Origin: Augochlora pura | Lineage: Eukaryota; Arthropoda; Insecta; Hymenoptera; Halictidae | DNA: 64,000 nucleotides | Assembly (NCBI RefSeq): GCF_028453695.1 | Contig: NC_135781.1 | Coordinates: 33,552,777-33,616,776, forward strand | Direction of reading: 5' to 3' | In this document: piece after piece, positions 24,019 through 36,469 of the stretch | How positions within the stretch are numbered: the stretch's first letter is position 1 | How the letters are laid out: every line of letters begins with the position of its first letter | Position numbers and translations under genes: made by a program | Notes under the pieces: model-generated | The model's input: only the letters and a program-made list of their open reading frames with translations | Told to the model about the DNA's origin: nothing | Database searches by the model: none

Positions 24019-25449
24019 CACGAGCGCGGGGGGACACGGCGGAAGAAAGCGAAAGGAGGAAACGGTGGAAAACGATCAAGGTGGAACGGGAAACAATGAA
24101 TTCGGGAACCTCGTATCCGGAAAAGAGAAATAACCGCTTTACGGGCGGACCATGCAACCGTAAAACACGTGGGACGAAGCGGGGGGGTGAGCAATCAGCG
24201 GTTTGCCCGTGCACGCTACCTTCGCGTCGATATATATTTCTCATTTTAGGCGGGGGAAGAAGTTCCCGCACGGCCGGAAACGATCAATTCGCCGGCGAAA
24301 ATATCTATTGAATTATTTCGTCGCGTTCGCCGTTTCGAAGGAATTTGTATCGACGATGAACGCGATTATTTCGTCTCGCATTTTTCACGCGTATTGAAAG
24401 CAAAGCCGAAGATCATCGCGTATTTGGTATGAACGATAAATAGCTGATTATTGTGCTTACGTTAGCGCAACGTATTTTTTAAAGAAAATTCGGGATAGGG
24501 ACGATGGTTCGAACGATGGTCGGCCGTCGATGGATTTAGGGCAGGGTTTCGAAAATTTTATTTCAGTTTGATTTTTAATTGAATTTGATAACGAAAATTT
24601 TGTTGTTGAAGTTAAATTGTTCGGGAGTTAGGGGTAATTACAATTTAATTTTGATAAGTGAATTCGTTAAAATTTAGTTTATTGAGTAAATTTAGGTTAA
24701 ATAATTTCCAATAATTTCCAAAGGGTTAAAGGGTTAAAGTTTCGACGATTTACGAACGTCCCTGGACGAAGAACCGGGGACCGAAGCGAACACGCGGGCC
24801 TCCAACAAATCTTTCGAGTTCCGTGGCAGTCGCGCGGTGCCGACGCCAATGGATCGGACACCCCCGTTCGGGCAGCGCTATAATTTCCAGCGTAGCGCCG
24901 AAGAAGACAGCGGCTTGTGTCGCGCCGCGCCGTGGAAAGGACCTTAGACATTTCGGTTTCGGCCGGATTTACATGACACGGATATACATATATACTTTAC
25001 GTGCAGGTTGCTTAAATAATTGTGGAGCATTCCGTGGCTGACCGATTTATCGTACATAAATTAGCCGCGGGAACACTAACGACCGAATCGCACATCGAGT
25101 CTCTCTCCTTCTCTCTCTGTGTACATTGCGGCTGACCTGTTCCCGCGCGCACCCGAGGACCCCACCGCTTCTCGCCAGAAGGACAATTGGCTCTAGGCCG
25201 CGGGAAGAATCCTCGGGGAATGGAAGCTTCGAGAGCTTTCGGACGTCGGTATCCATTATCGTTTATACCGGCGCCCATACCGTATGCAATATTTATCTTG
25301 GGCCGGAACCGGCTGCGCCCAGTTTAACCTGTCTATGCTCGTAATACGTGGAACCGGCTCTATTTATTCAGCTGTCCGACTTTGCAACTTTTCGGCAAAA
25401 ATTGTGTTTCTCTGGTCGAGCGCTGGCCAAAGTCCTTTCGCATCTTATA
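24019..25449. other. Mixed CpG-rich region, no supported gene
   Basis: Short frames occur on both strands without domains. A tandem GGGTTAAAGGGTTAAAG at 24723-24739 may be the decayed end of a TTAA element. Confidence 0.4.
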
Positions 25450-25711
25450 TCAACCCCTTGGACTACTTCTTTCACGTTGCAACCATTAGTGCTTCAGTAA
25501 TTAGTACGACGATTGTCCATGATATTGTCCTTGATAGGACTAATTATTGTCTTTTTTATTGCCCTTATTTAATTCCGTTTCCAGGCTTCAATGACGGAAG
25601 AATTCAATTTAATTTCAATTTAGAAGGAATTAATAATATTCGTATCTATTAAATCTAGCATCGAATGCTATATATTATTATAGTATATATTATTATAGTG
25701 CAAGGGGTTAA
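25450..25711. mobile_element. TTAA-type MITE, piggyBac-like (262 bp)
   Basis: The left end is TCAACCCCTTGGACTA; the reverse complement of the right end is TTAACCCCTTGCACTA. They differ at two of 16 bases, one of which alters the left TTAA. The interior is AT-rich with no transposase frame. It belongs with the elements at 6522, 10137, 35616 and 43190. Confidence 0.6.
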
Positions 25712-26047
25712 CATAACTTTTAATATCCTGGCGCCTCCAACTCTTCGAAACGAATGTTCTTACTTGGACCATTGTCAATGCAAATTTCTCTTTTTCTAAC
25801 AAGTCCATACGTTTATAAAAATGACAGACATATCGGAGATTGTTCTATAGAGTCCTCTTACCGAACTTCAATGGCGGACAGAGGGCTAGCCTTTAGATAA
25901 TGCGAGCCGATCGTCGAATCTGTCCGTCGAGTCGGGATATCGAATATCTTTGGCATCGCTCGGCTTACGGCGAGCTATGTAACCCGTCTTCAGAAAATCG
26001 TGAATATATATATATATACATATACGAAGCTACGCGAACGCCGTATA

Positions 26048-26063
26048 AAGCTTAGCTAAGCTT
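26048..26063. repeat. Perfect 16-bp palindrome
   Basis: AAGCTTAGCTAAGCTT reads identically on both strands. Confidence 0.9.
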
Positions 26064-26401
26064 CCGCGTTGTTCTATTGTCCCTGGATGTTCCGTACATC
26101 CGAACGTCTGCCCGCTTTCAAGGGAAACTTACTCCCGCCGACACACATCCGCGCTGTTCGGGCACGCCGAGTGTTTCAAAGTGGATATACACCAGAAATT
26201 GTTTTCCACAGCGACTCTCGGTTTTACCTTTCGAATTACAGACGCCATTAAATACACGAAACGTTTCCTCCGTTCAAAGTTTAACGTTCCCGTTTAGGGA
26301 AAACAGAGACGGAAACGATTCAACTTTTCCCTATCGAATACGTGAAACACGTTCACTGTAAAAGGGAGGATAACTCAGGATTTTTTGCTGAACCTATTTT
26401 A

Positions 26402-26636
26402 CTTCGATAATTATTTTATAAATCAAAGAATTTTGTTTTTAGTTAATTTTGATACTAAAGCGATCGAGGTAACTCTTACTTTTCAACGTGACGAATTTTC
26501 GAGAGATAACCCATTCCGCTTCGATAAGGCACGAAATAATTTATTTTATAAATCGAAGGATTTTTCTGAAATTAATTTTAATACTAAATCAATCAAAATA
26601 ACAATCATTCCTCAATTTGACTAAATTCGAAAAGGT
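26402..26636 (+). repeat. About 117-bp diverged tandem duplication
   Basis: Each copy begins CTTCGATAA, then TTATTTTATAAATC, a TTAATTTT..ATACTAAA block and a second AAATTCG/GAATTCG-like end. The copies run 26402-26518 and 26519-26636. The second carries a small insertion (GCACGAAATAA). Confidence 0.8.
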
Positions 26637-26639
26637 AAA

Positions 26640-29260
26640 TGTTTTTATGATTTTTGAATTAATTGATACACCTCGTTTAGAATAAGTCACAGTAAATATA
26701 TAATAAAATAGAAAAATTTATTTATATTATTTCAAATGATGCCTAAATCAATAAGAACAAATTCTTTTACGCTGTATTGTTTAGTTTCTTAATTACTAAA
26801 AAATTATTTCGAGTTTCACTATACAATACCGAGTTGTCATAATATGTTAATAAAAACGCGGTATACTCGTTTCCAAAATATCGAATATCGTACTCCCGCG
26901 ACCAAATGATTCCGCGACCGATTCTCCATCGAAGGGCGTCGCGACCCCGGCGAAGATACGTGGCCGGATTTTTCAGTCGCCGTAACAAAAGGGTCCCCGG
27001 CCAGTCAAAACTCGTGAACTCGAGCGAACGTAACGCGGGCCGGAAGTAGCGCGAGTTTATGGACAGCGTTCGACTTCAATAAACTTCTTCTCGCACGGAA
27101 ACCAATAGTCCGCGCCATGAATCCGGGGGAGGGGGGACGGGGGCCACTTTCCGCGGATCAAGATTCTTGCTAAGCGCGGCTCCGGCAAAATCGGGACGGG
27201 AAATATGAAGACGGATCTTCCGGGAGACTTCGCGCCACGACCGAACTTTTCGACGTGCTTCTCGCGACACAGGCCGCGCGAGAATAGAGAGCGAAGTTGA
27301 AGTATGTTGCAGGATATCGTTGCAGCGGCGTATATAGGAGAGTCGTAAAGCGGCCAGAGTAATTTGTTTTTATCTGCGCGAATAAGCTGCCGCGGTACAA
27401 AAACACGGATAGAGAGGTTCGTGAAGGTCGCGACGTCGCAGAGGCGCGCGGAAACTTTTAAAGTTTTGGAAATTTTCAAGTTTTTCGAGGACGAAGTTTC
27501 GGCGCTGAAGAGCGCGGTCGAAGTTAGAAATATATGAATGTGGATCGAGTTTTCTGATTTGGTGATTTTTCATTCTCTATTTTCAAATTGCCTTTTTTCC
27601 GATTTCTACAGAATATGCGAACATATAGCATAGAAGTATAGTGTAAAAGTATAGTATAAAAGTATAGCCTAGAATTACAGTACAGAAGTATTTCTTCCTC
27701 CATCTGTAAATTGTTCAACTCTTAAACAATATTGGACCTTATTAAAATCGTTTTTCGACTCCGTTCATTTATCCTTCCAAGTTTATATGTCTCTCTGTTT
27801 ACCGAACACGAGGAAATTCATTTCGCTGCTCCTTTTTTTCTCTCTCTCCTGTTTGTTTGTTTACGATTCGATTCCCGTAGAGAAGTTTTGAAGGATTTCA
27901 AAAGAGAGGTCCCGCGTATTTGTTGGATACACACAGGGAGAAGAAGATTCTGGAAACAGGTCAGCCGAGCAGGCGGCTCCTTTGTTTTTCGATGTGCGGG
28001 AGAACTATGTTTGACCACCGTTTTTCCCTTTCCTTGCGCGATCGTGTTCGGCACAATCAATTTCCTTGGCTTTGCACCTTCCGTGTTTGTGTTGCAGTGT
28101 TTCCTGCAATTTTTGGGCAAACGCGCCGGGGACAGTGTCTATTTGGGACAATTTTGAAAAATGGAAAAGCAACTTCAGAACAACCGGATGTGCTAAGAAT
28201 GAATAATGAAACGTGGAACTGGGGCGATATTAATTTACAGTAAATATTTGCGTTGCAATGTGCAGTAAATAATCGTTGTATACGGATATCAAGTTGTATT
28301 CTATTTTATCTGTTCGCTTACAATATGAACCATTAATGGTACAATTGATATTCCAATGCAAATATATCCAAGCATACAATGCTCCACTGAATAATATATA
28401 TTATTCTGTATTATACACTGTGTTATATAAATTCCGATAAAATTGTAAATTACTTTTCTATACGTCATGACCAAATATAATCCTATATTGTATTACTCTC
28501 CCATAGAATTATAAATAATCTTTAGACCTGTCCACGCATCCGCCACACAATTATTAACTATATTACACGAAAATTAAAAAAAACTCGATCATTTCCTATA
28601 TGTCACTCGTAGCCAGTAACTTATTAATGCGTTTCCAGGCGGATTTAGATATATCCAATCCCGCATATATAATCCGTGCAAAAAGAGGGACAATTTCGAA
28701 TCCACCAATTCCCAAAATTGTTTAATTATTTCCTGACGCGGACACCGTCCGATTCCCACCGCTCACTTGGGCGGGTAAGGAGAAATTCTATTGCATGCTA
28801 TTACACGGCCAGGTACCGCCGAACGTTCATTAATAGTAGCTCAAGGCGCGACATCATTGGGTGTATTATTTGATATCCAATTCCCTGCACAGTATAACTA
28901 GATATTGGCCGGGTTCACCGCCATTACGTCGGAGGGTTCAGACTATTAGGGCCTTCGCCCTCGATTACTCCCTGGGCCGTTGCAATTTCGATTCTTACTT
29001 CCATCTCCTGTATCGATCTTCTCGAGCAGCAGGAAACACGGTCACCCCGATTACCCTGCTCGCCGTAGTCGAAAGCTTCTCAGACGATCACCGACACCTG
29101 ACTGACAACCGAAGCACCGGTGATGAAGCAGCTCCACTTTTTATACGACCCCTCTATCTCCCTCTCTCTCTTTCTCTCCCTTTCTCTCTCCACTGTGTAT
29201 CATATTTCATTAGGGAAAATGCGATGTTTCGCCGGGCGGGAAAACGAGCCGGCTTTTAAC
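26640..29260. other. Non-coding stretch with GC-rich block
   Basis: The GC-rich block at 26880-27500 holds overlapping frames on both strands. A 141-codon plus frame at 27732-28157 has no ATG start and no domain. 28900-29110 is unusually non-repetitive but has no supported exon. Confidence 0.4.
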
Positions 29261-29269
29261 GAGTACGAT

Positions 29270-29645
29270 ACTATAGCGAAACATAATGTTCGTGTGTTTA
29301 TAGTATACTATAATATAGTATGTTTGAATATAGTACGAAATAATGTAGGAGAATGTAGTATAGTATGATATAATATCGCACGACATAATGTAGGATAATA
29401 TAGTATAGTATGATATAATGTAGGAAATTTGATATAGTATTATATAAAATTCTAGTATTATATAATATTATATATTATATGGTATGACGTAACGCAGTAT
29501 AATACAATATAGCACGATATAATATAGTGTAATATACTATAGCACGATGTAATATAATATAGTTTAATATAGCACGATATAATGTACTGTAATATAACAT
29601 AGCACGATATAACATAGTGTAACATAATGCAGTATAATATAAGGA
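29270..29645. repeat. TATAGTATGATATAATGTA-type simple repeat
   Basis: A long irregular array of TATAGTA and GATATAATGTA words with AGCACGATATAATATAGTGT higher-order units. Confidence 0.9.
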
Positions 29646-29649
29646 TTAA

Positions 29650-31700
29650 AATGTCGGAAATTTGTCAATAGATTCTCGGGATCGACCGCACGCCACAATT
29701 TCGTGGCAACTAGATAGAGCACGGGGTAGAAGTAGCTGGAGCACTCTCGCAAAGGGAAATGCGGAAATTTCCGCGGTCAGGCGCACGTCCACCGGGTATT
29801 TGTCAATTCTTGTGGACAGTAGCGGTCGCAGAAATTTCTTGCTGCATAAACTCGTGCGCCGCGTACACCATTCATCACCCAGGTAACGCTTTGTTCACGC
29901 ATCATCGCTCGCCGCGACTATAATTTCCAGTTCGACGGACAATCAGTCAGACTTTTTCACGGGACCAGCCTTTCGGCTAGGAAATCCGACGTTATTGTTA
30001 TCCGATGCGAACGATATCGTATCGCGAAATTTTGGCTCACTCGCTATTCAAAATTGATTATCTCTTCGCTGTTTCGTTTTAAATAGGGTAGACGTCCAAT
30101 TATCGTGTCTGCAGCAAGTATTCGCGCCTTCGGTAAATTATTTGCGGTTCGAGCTAGTAATAAATATCTTTTAACCGATAATTTATGATAATTAAATTGC
30201 TCAATTCTCAGAAATTTCGTAGGAAATTTCACGCCACTAAATATTCCTTGCAATTTTCTGAATTAATTTTTACTGGAATAAAATTTTAAAAAAGTTAAAT
30301 GAAATAATGGTGTATATTTTTGCTGTCAGTTTATAATAAAAAATTATGTTAAAAGATTCGAAGGACGCGGCGTTGAATCTATGGAAAAATAGGACCAACC
30401 CATTTACCTTTTAATTAGATGCATAAAAATGTACGGTCACCTAATGAGCGCGGTATCTTGAATCTGATTAATCGTTAGTTTCTGCGAGATGGTATCGCGT
30501 AGACCGCAAAATCATGCTGAGGCATGATTATGCCGTAATTAACGTCCGACGTGGTGGTTCAAGTTAATCGTAATTATGACCGCGGACACACTGTGCCCGA
30601 TTTTTCAGCGCTGATATCAACGGGACTTTCCGTTCGGCGAACATTTTTACATCCTTTCTCCGCTAATGATTCGAGAATGCGCAGAATGTTGTAAATAATC
30701 AGCGAACATTTATGGACGTGAATATAAGAGATGGTTATTATAAATGGGAGATGCCACGATCAGGTGATTCTTTTTTATCCTGCACAATATTTAATTTATT
30801 ATAATACTAAATCACAATATAATATATATTACAGTATATTTAATATTGTTATATATTATATAATATACAAAATACTATTAATAATACTACCGAACGACTG
30901 TAAAACTTCTTTCGATATTTAATATTCCATTCAACACTTAACATAACCTATACACAGTGTCTTTCATATTCGCATATTTCACCGCACATTCGTCGCACTT
31001 TCGTCCACGGTTTTCATACTTTTCGCGCACGAATATCACACGTATTATGCAAATTAATACCGTACAAATATCTGCGGCCCGTTAATCAGTTTTCTTACGG
31101 GAATATATTCGTTTTGAAGAGCAACAGCGGTTTCCCCGGACGTCCATTGGCCGCTACGCAAACATTCCGGTGATCCGGTTGGTTATTATAAAACAGAAAC
31201 TGCCGGATAATGAATATACATGCATGGTAATGCCGCGTGTACAACGGGAACATATTTTCGTTAAATAACGAGAGACCGAGCCGCGCACCTCGAAAATGAA
31301 CATAACCTGACTCACGCGTACGATGTTTTTATCACGTGATTTGATTTAATTGTTGCAAGGAGAAATGCATTCCGCTGCGCGCGTTCATAATAAATACGAC
31401 GAGTTCGAAGACAGAGTTGATCGATACAGACCTGCACGCCCGTCAGCGATAACAATGGAAGCACCTGTACCGATGCGTTAATGAAATGGAAACGAACTTG
31501 CTCACTTTATAAGGTTTCCCATTGAATCACGGCATTCGACGTCAATTTCACGACTCGATGGCGAACTGGCGTTTCTCGTAGATTTCGATTCGCCGGACAG
31601 GAATCTAAATGTCGACTGTCTTTCGTTGTTATCAGGTTTTTGGGGAATTTAATTTTGAGGAAAGTTTTGAGAATTTTTTTGGCTGGAAGTACAATTGTGC
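29650..31700. other. Non-coding, partly regulatory-looking stretch
   Basis: Low repeat content. ATGCAAATTAAT near 31048 matches a POU octamer fused to a homeodomain core. An inverted CCAAT (ATTGG, about 31146) and TATAAAAC (about 31187) lie nearby. No exon is seen. The regulatory reading is inference from short motifs. Confidence 0.3.
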
Positions 31701-31704
31701 GAAT

Positions 31705-31862
31705 GATCGAATATTGAATATTAAATATTGAGTATTGAATATTGAGTATCGAATATTGAGTATTAAATATTGAATATTAAATATTGAATAATGAATATTA
31801 AATATCGAATATTGAATATTCCATATCGAATATTAAATATTAAATACTGAACATTGACCATT
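31705..31862. repeat. 9-bp repeat (GAATATTGA/TTAAATATT)n
   Basis: A run of GAATATTGAATATTAAATAT words with interruptions. Simple sequence. Confidence 0.92.
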
Positions 31863-32329
31863 GACAAAATAGTTCCACAAGAGACGATCAGTCAACAAGA
31901 TTTAATGAACCCCGCGGTCAGTCCATGTTCACCCTAATTGTCATCGTTGTCCTTTATTGCACTGTTTACTGTCAGAATATAGTTGTTAAGATAAATGTCC
32001 AGAAAATACTGACGCGTTGAACTCTGGCTTAATGCGTACAATATCCCCCTCTAATCGGTTGCATTGTCGGACTATAAACTCGAGCAGATTCCCAGTCTTG
32101 TTGTTTAATTTTATCGATGCCAAACATCGTCTACAATCATTTAAATATTTAAATAATATTCAATATTAAAATGCGCGATAATCATTCGCGCAGCTTGTAC
32201 AATTGCGACAGAAAATATTCTCACAATTGGAAACGTTTAAAAAAAATTAAATAAATTGAGAAAAAAATGATAAGTCCAAATTTGTTGCTATTGCCATGAA
32301 ATGTAAACGGAGTCCATAAGTGGAGCAGG

Positions 32330-32362
32330 TATAAAAAGCTGAGTACTAATAAAAGACTTTCA
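32330..32362 (+). promoter_or_regulatory. TATA-box core promoter candidate
   Basis: TATAAAA at 32330-32336 stands 30-31 bases before TTTCATCTC (start near 32361), a standard metazoan TATA-to-start distance. No ATG occurs before the well-placed ATG at 32504. An LTR promoter is an alternative: CTACA|GTGGCGCTC at 32584/32585 resembles an LTR end followed by a primer-binding site, but no second LTR or gag-pol frame is seen. Confidence 0.35.
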
Positions 32363-32503
32363 TCTCGACTTCAAACGATAACAATCCTTTGAACGCCAAC
32401 GTTCGGCCGGCTATTTTCGCGAGCGCCGAGCCTGTACACGTCCCAGAAGCGAGATTTATCATTCCCAACATCAGTCATCAACACGTTACAGACTTAACTA
32501 ACA

Positions 32504-32517
32504 ATGTACAAGCTCGT
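32504..32517 (+). CDS. Possible short first coding exon (MYKL...)
   Basis: AACAATG, a good insect start context, is followed by TACAAGCTCGT and then GTAACA, a possible donor. This would give a first exon encoding MYKL plus two bases of the next codon. Insect cuticle and other small secreted proteins often have an intron about four codons into the signal peptide. No matching second exon was found downstream, so the family suggestion is only by analogy. Without splicing the frame ends after MYKLV. Confidence 0.2.
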
Positions 32518-32762
32518 GTAACATTTACGCTATCTGTCAAGATCTCTGTCCGTAGAACATACCCGCCACGCGATCAACCCTACAGTGGCGCTCTTTCCAT
32601 TTCGAGCACGTGAGGTTTCTTGAAAATTATGCAAGTTCTTTTTTCGGACCTATCCTCGCATAAATTTGCAATGTCGCCTTTAACCGACTTATCAAAGAAA
32701 CGAAATAATTAGAAGATTATACGATACTGTAAATATTCCGGAAACTTTGAGATTTTAAAGAA

Positions 32763-32785
32763 AATGGTGGCTAACCCTTTATATC
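32763..32785 (+). other. Possible lone TTAA-element end
   Basis: CTAACCCTTTATATCC resembles the left end of the TTAACCCTTTG elements with one change in the TTAA. No partner end was found within about 500 bp. Confidence 0.25.
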
Positions 32786-33694
32786 CAATTGGGAAGTCCG
32801 TGGTGCCCCTAAAAATAATTATATCGCTAAAATTATTGTATCTATAATTTATATATTGTTGCATTTATTTAAGAGAATCAGTCGTCACTCAAAAGTGTTA
32901 ATATTTAAAGACTAGTTACAGTGCCATGAAACACTGTTCTAACGTCAGATGTTAACACTATACTTTCCTAGCGCTAAAACCGATCAATGTTGACTTCGAA
33001 AAGTGACGAAATTCGATGGCCATATAAAACCGACGAAACCCTCCGAACTAAACGAGTTTATTCGCCGTGAAAGTAGCTTCATAACTTTCGACGATTGCGA
33101 GCCGAAAATCTGGAAGAATAGATCGTCGGTGGACGGTGAAATTTAACGTCGAGGACAGAAGTTTTCTGAACCCGTATCACCGAACACTCCGCCGTCTTTA
33201 ATTAATATTACGATGTTGGGAATTTTATGCGTCGAAACTGCGCTGACCCAAATTCACCTTTGATACGTGTTATCGAAGGGCCGGTATACCCCGCCCTCTC
33301 ACTGTCTGGTCGACCGGGTCTCAAACAGCTCAAGTGCTAGCTGGATTCCCGGGAAACAATATACCTAGTACAGTTTAATTAATTGCGTGCCGTTTCGCGC
33401 CGAGAGAGCAGCACATCCTCGTCGCGCCTTTCATGCCCTGACGTTTACTGAGCCGTGGCTAAATCTGTCCGATGTACAATCCCCGTCACATTTTCACGGA
33501 ATTCTATATTTCAATTAGTTATTCGCGTGATAATACCCGATTGAAAATCGTCAAATTATTGAAACAATTGCGAGAGTAATTCTCGACGACAAATAATTAT
33601 TTTCAAGCTTCTATAGCAGCGCTGTATCCGTCTTTAATTTGTAATTTGTTTGTTGTTAACCATATCGTAGTATTTTATTATTTATTTTATTATC

Positions 33695-33849
33695 AGAATA
33701 TTTTTATTCTTATTCTCTATAGAATAGAATATTTTTATTTATATTTTCTATAGAATAGAATATTTTTATTTTTATTCTCTATAGAGTAGAATATTTTTAT
33801 TCTTATTTTTTATGGGACAGAATATTTTTATTCTCATTTTATTTTCAGA
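33695..33849 (+). repeat. 31-bp minisatellite, five copies
   Basis: AGAATATTTTTATT recurs at 33695, 33726, 33757, 33788 and 33819, each followed by a CTCTATAGAATAG-like segment. Spacing is exactly 31. Confidence 0.95.
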
Positions 33850-35080
33850 TATTTATTCGTCGAATCAAATCCTGCCTCCTATTTTAAAGCGGCGTGCACA
33901 TCGCGCGACGGACAAATTCGTTGGAATTGCTCGAGCTATTTCGCGTTATTTAGAAAAAGTTTAGGAACAGTGTAGCGCGCTAGAGCGCAGTGAAAACCCA
34001 ATTGCGCGCGGAATGAGAACAGTTCATATGCTCTAGGCAATCCCTGGCGAGGTTTTCTCAGAACTCCGCGGACCTTTTAATTAGCACGAAACGCCACCGG
34101 TCGTTATTAAAAATCCGCGTGTTATTAAATGACGTTCCTTCCCCGCCGCTTTGTGGCTCCTCCTTGCCTAGATCGAATCAAGGCGGCTTAGAAAATGTTT
34201 TCCTCGCGGTTTAGAATCCTATTGTTATTTTACAAAGCACCTAGAGTCCTTCTAAAATAATCTCTCGCTTTAAAAAAAAATATTGAAAATTTCGAGAAGC
34301 TGAATGGGAGACTTTTGTTTTTCTTGAGAAATGATTTTACGAACTTCCATCGGATTGAAGTTCTATAGAAAAGATTTCGTTTTCACTTTACAGGCATTCA
34401 TCGAGCCTTAAAGGGTGAAATTAAGCGGTCAGTTTAAACAGTAATGGCGATTTCAATAGCTCGAACAGCTTCCGCAACGAAGACGTTTATTTTCCGCCAT
34501 GCAATCGCCGCCTTCGTCGTGGTATCACAAGACTGCCGCTGAAATCCATTATCGCTGTGCTAAGGATGCGAGGAAACAGTTATTCCTAAAAATATTGAAA
34601 ATCTTGTAAGCTTCGCCAGCCTGCGCGTCGAATCCGAATCTGCTTTCGAAAAGGAGTTTATCCTCGCTGCGAAGCAATTATCGATTTCGATGGACGCGAG
34701 CGAAGCAGTTTCGTCTTTCGAGACGGTAAGAACGTCGAAATCCCTTTCGGGGAAGAATTATATATCTGTGCGTCGAACCAATCGTCGACATCCGGCGAGT
34801 GTAAACAAACAGAGCCGTCTTTAGAAAATATTGAAGATCCTGCGATAGAAACACTCGGCGAGGAGCGGGAGTTCTTCCATTTACCTTGAAGAATCGCCAC
34901 TCACGCGATTTGATATGGGATCCAATTGCTTCGATAATGGCTTCCTCGACACTCGGCAAGAATTTTCGATGGACGACCGTGCGAAAAAGTGGTCGTTCTG
35001 TTGACGATTGCAATTTCTTTCGAATGGTACGCGGAAGTGATCATTTAAACGGGGATCCGCATTGTCCAATGAAATGAAAG
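33850..35080. other. Non-coding stretch
   Basis: Mixed sequence. Short frames at 34658-35077 overlap on both strands without domains. Nothing is supported. Confidence 0.45.
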
Positions 35081-35081
35081 C

Positions 35082-35397
35082 TATAGTATAGTTACTGTAT
35101 GTTATAGTAGATATAGTTTATTATAGTGTCTATAGTATATTATACAGTTTACAGTATATTATAGTGTAAATAGTATATTACAGTATTTGTAATATATTAT
35201 ACTGCCCATAGTATATTATAGTGTCTGTACTATATTATAGTGTCTATATTATATTATACAGTCTACAGTATATTATAGTGTCTGTAGTATATTATACAGT
35301 CTACAGTATATTATAGTGTAAATAGTATATTATAGTATCTGTAGTATACTACACAGTCTACAGTTCAGTAGTGATTCTATCTAGAGTATAGTATAGT
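35082..35397. repeat. TATAGTATATTATAGTGTCTATAG-type array
   Basis: About ten imperfect units mixing AGTATATTATAGTGTCTGT, ACAGTCTACAGTATATTATA and AGTGTAAATAGTATATTATA. Confidence 0.92.
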
Positions 35398-35615
35398 AAA
35401 GTCGCCACCCGGTACGCGCGAAGTTTTTCCGCGTCGTATAATTCCGACGTTACTCAGGGCAATCGAGTTGCGTTGTCCGGTGTGTACGGAGAGCGTAGGA
35501 CGAAGTTGATGCATAATAATCGAGGTCAAACTTGCCGCCGTTAGGGGGAGAGTTGAGAGAGATCCCTGTACAAAGGGTGTTGGGGACGCGAACTGATACA
35601 TCGTAAGGGCAGAGA

Positions 35616-35857
35616 TTAACCCTTTGCACTCGATTTGTGACTAAAATTCTTCTGTTGCCTAATAAAATGATTTTTATAGCAACTAAGTACAATTTTAGAA
35701 AAATTGTTAAAAACGAAAGTGTTGGTATGAATCCCAAGAGTTAATTTGGTATATATATAAAATGCAAATTTATTTACATTATTTAAAATGTAAATATGTA
35801 CATCAGAAAAATGATTTCAGATTTAATGTTAAAATGGCTTCGAGTGCAAAGGGTTAA
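35616..35857. mobile_element. TTAA-flanked MITE, piggyBac-like (242 bp)
   Basis: This is the best-preserved copy. The left end TTAACCCTTTGCACTCGA and the right end TCGAGTGCAAAGGGTTAA are perfect inverted complements over 18 bases including TTAA. The interior is AT-rich with no transposase frame. The right 45-50 bases (GAAAAATGATTTCAGATTTA, then AAAATGGCTTCGAGTGC) recur at 63866-63928, and the terminal GGCTTCGAGTGC recurs at 47330. Confidence 0.85.
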
Positions 35858-36326
35858 ATAATGGAGCGACGTGTCACCCCCCGCCACCGATGGAAGATTA
35901 CGGGGGAACTTTCTCGCAAGGATCAAATCCCTTTTCCGCGGCGGCGTCGGCGGCCGTGCTATAGGCTTCTCTAGGCTGTGTTCGGCAACAGGTAGAGAGG
36001 GTAATACATTACGGGCGGATAGTAACCTGTGGCCCGGGCACCGCTGAAATCGCTGTTCCGCAGGACGTTACGAAAATTATACCCCTCGTTAAATTTCTGG
36101 CCGGCTATGAAAGCGATGCCGATGATACGGAATGGTTGTCGAAACGATAATAGCATTCGCGGCGAAACTATCCAGCGAGACGCGCGAACGCCGAGTCCGC
36201 GAAACCACCGAAATGCTGGCAATTAAACCGGCCCGATAAAATTTCATGCCGCTCGAAGCTCGCGCGGCCACTTCTTTTTCTCGATTCGACGGGGAACTCT
36301 CCTCTAGTTCGCGCTGATTTTCTCAC
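35858..36326. other. GC-rich stretch without supported gene
   Basis: CpG-rich with overlapping short frames on both strands, none with a known motif. It adjoins the minus-strand splice-donor candidate at 36327. Confidence 0.4.
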
Positions 36327-36371
36327 CTGGGAATCGCCGCTGCTAACTAACGGGTGACGTGATTTTTTCAT
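36327..36371 (-). CDS. Possible minus-strand first coding exon
   Basis: On the minus strand an ATG in the context ACAAAGAATG starts MKKSRHPLVSSGDSQ, followed directly by CAG|GTGAGA, a near-consensus donor. The exon would be 45 nt. No TATA box or second exon is identified, so support is limited to start context plus donor. Confidence 0.2.
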
Positions 36372-36419
36372 TCTTTGTTTTCGGTCCTTTTGAGCTTTCT
36401 CTGCGAAATTTCTGTACTG

Positions 36420-36422
36420 AGA

Positions 36423-36460
<38 letters not shown>
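36420..36460. repeat. (GA)n microsatellite
   Basis: GAGAGA run with a GTGA interruption near the left and GAAA near the right. Confidence 0.93.
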
Positions 36461-36462
<2 letters not shown>

Positions 36463-36469
36463 TGTTAAT

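Noticed and set aside
27732..28157. 141-codon plus-strand frame with hydrophobic stretches
   Set aside because: No ATG at the start, an overlapping 100-codon minus frame, and no family features or splice context.
32000..32600. LTR retrotransposon end (CTACA|GTGGCGC)
   Set aside because: No second LTR, no polypurine tract and no gag-pol frame. Kept only as an alternative for the promoter at 32330.
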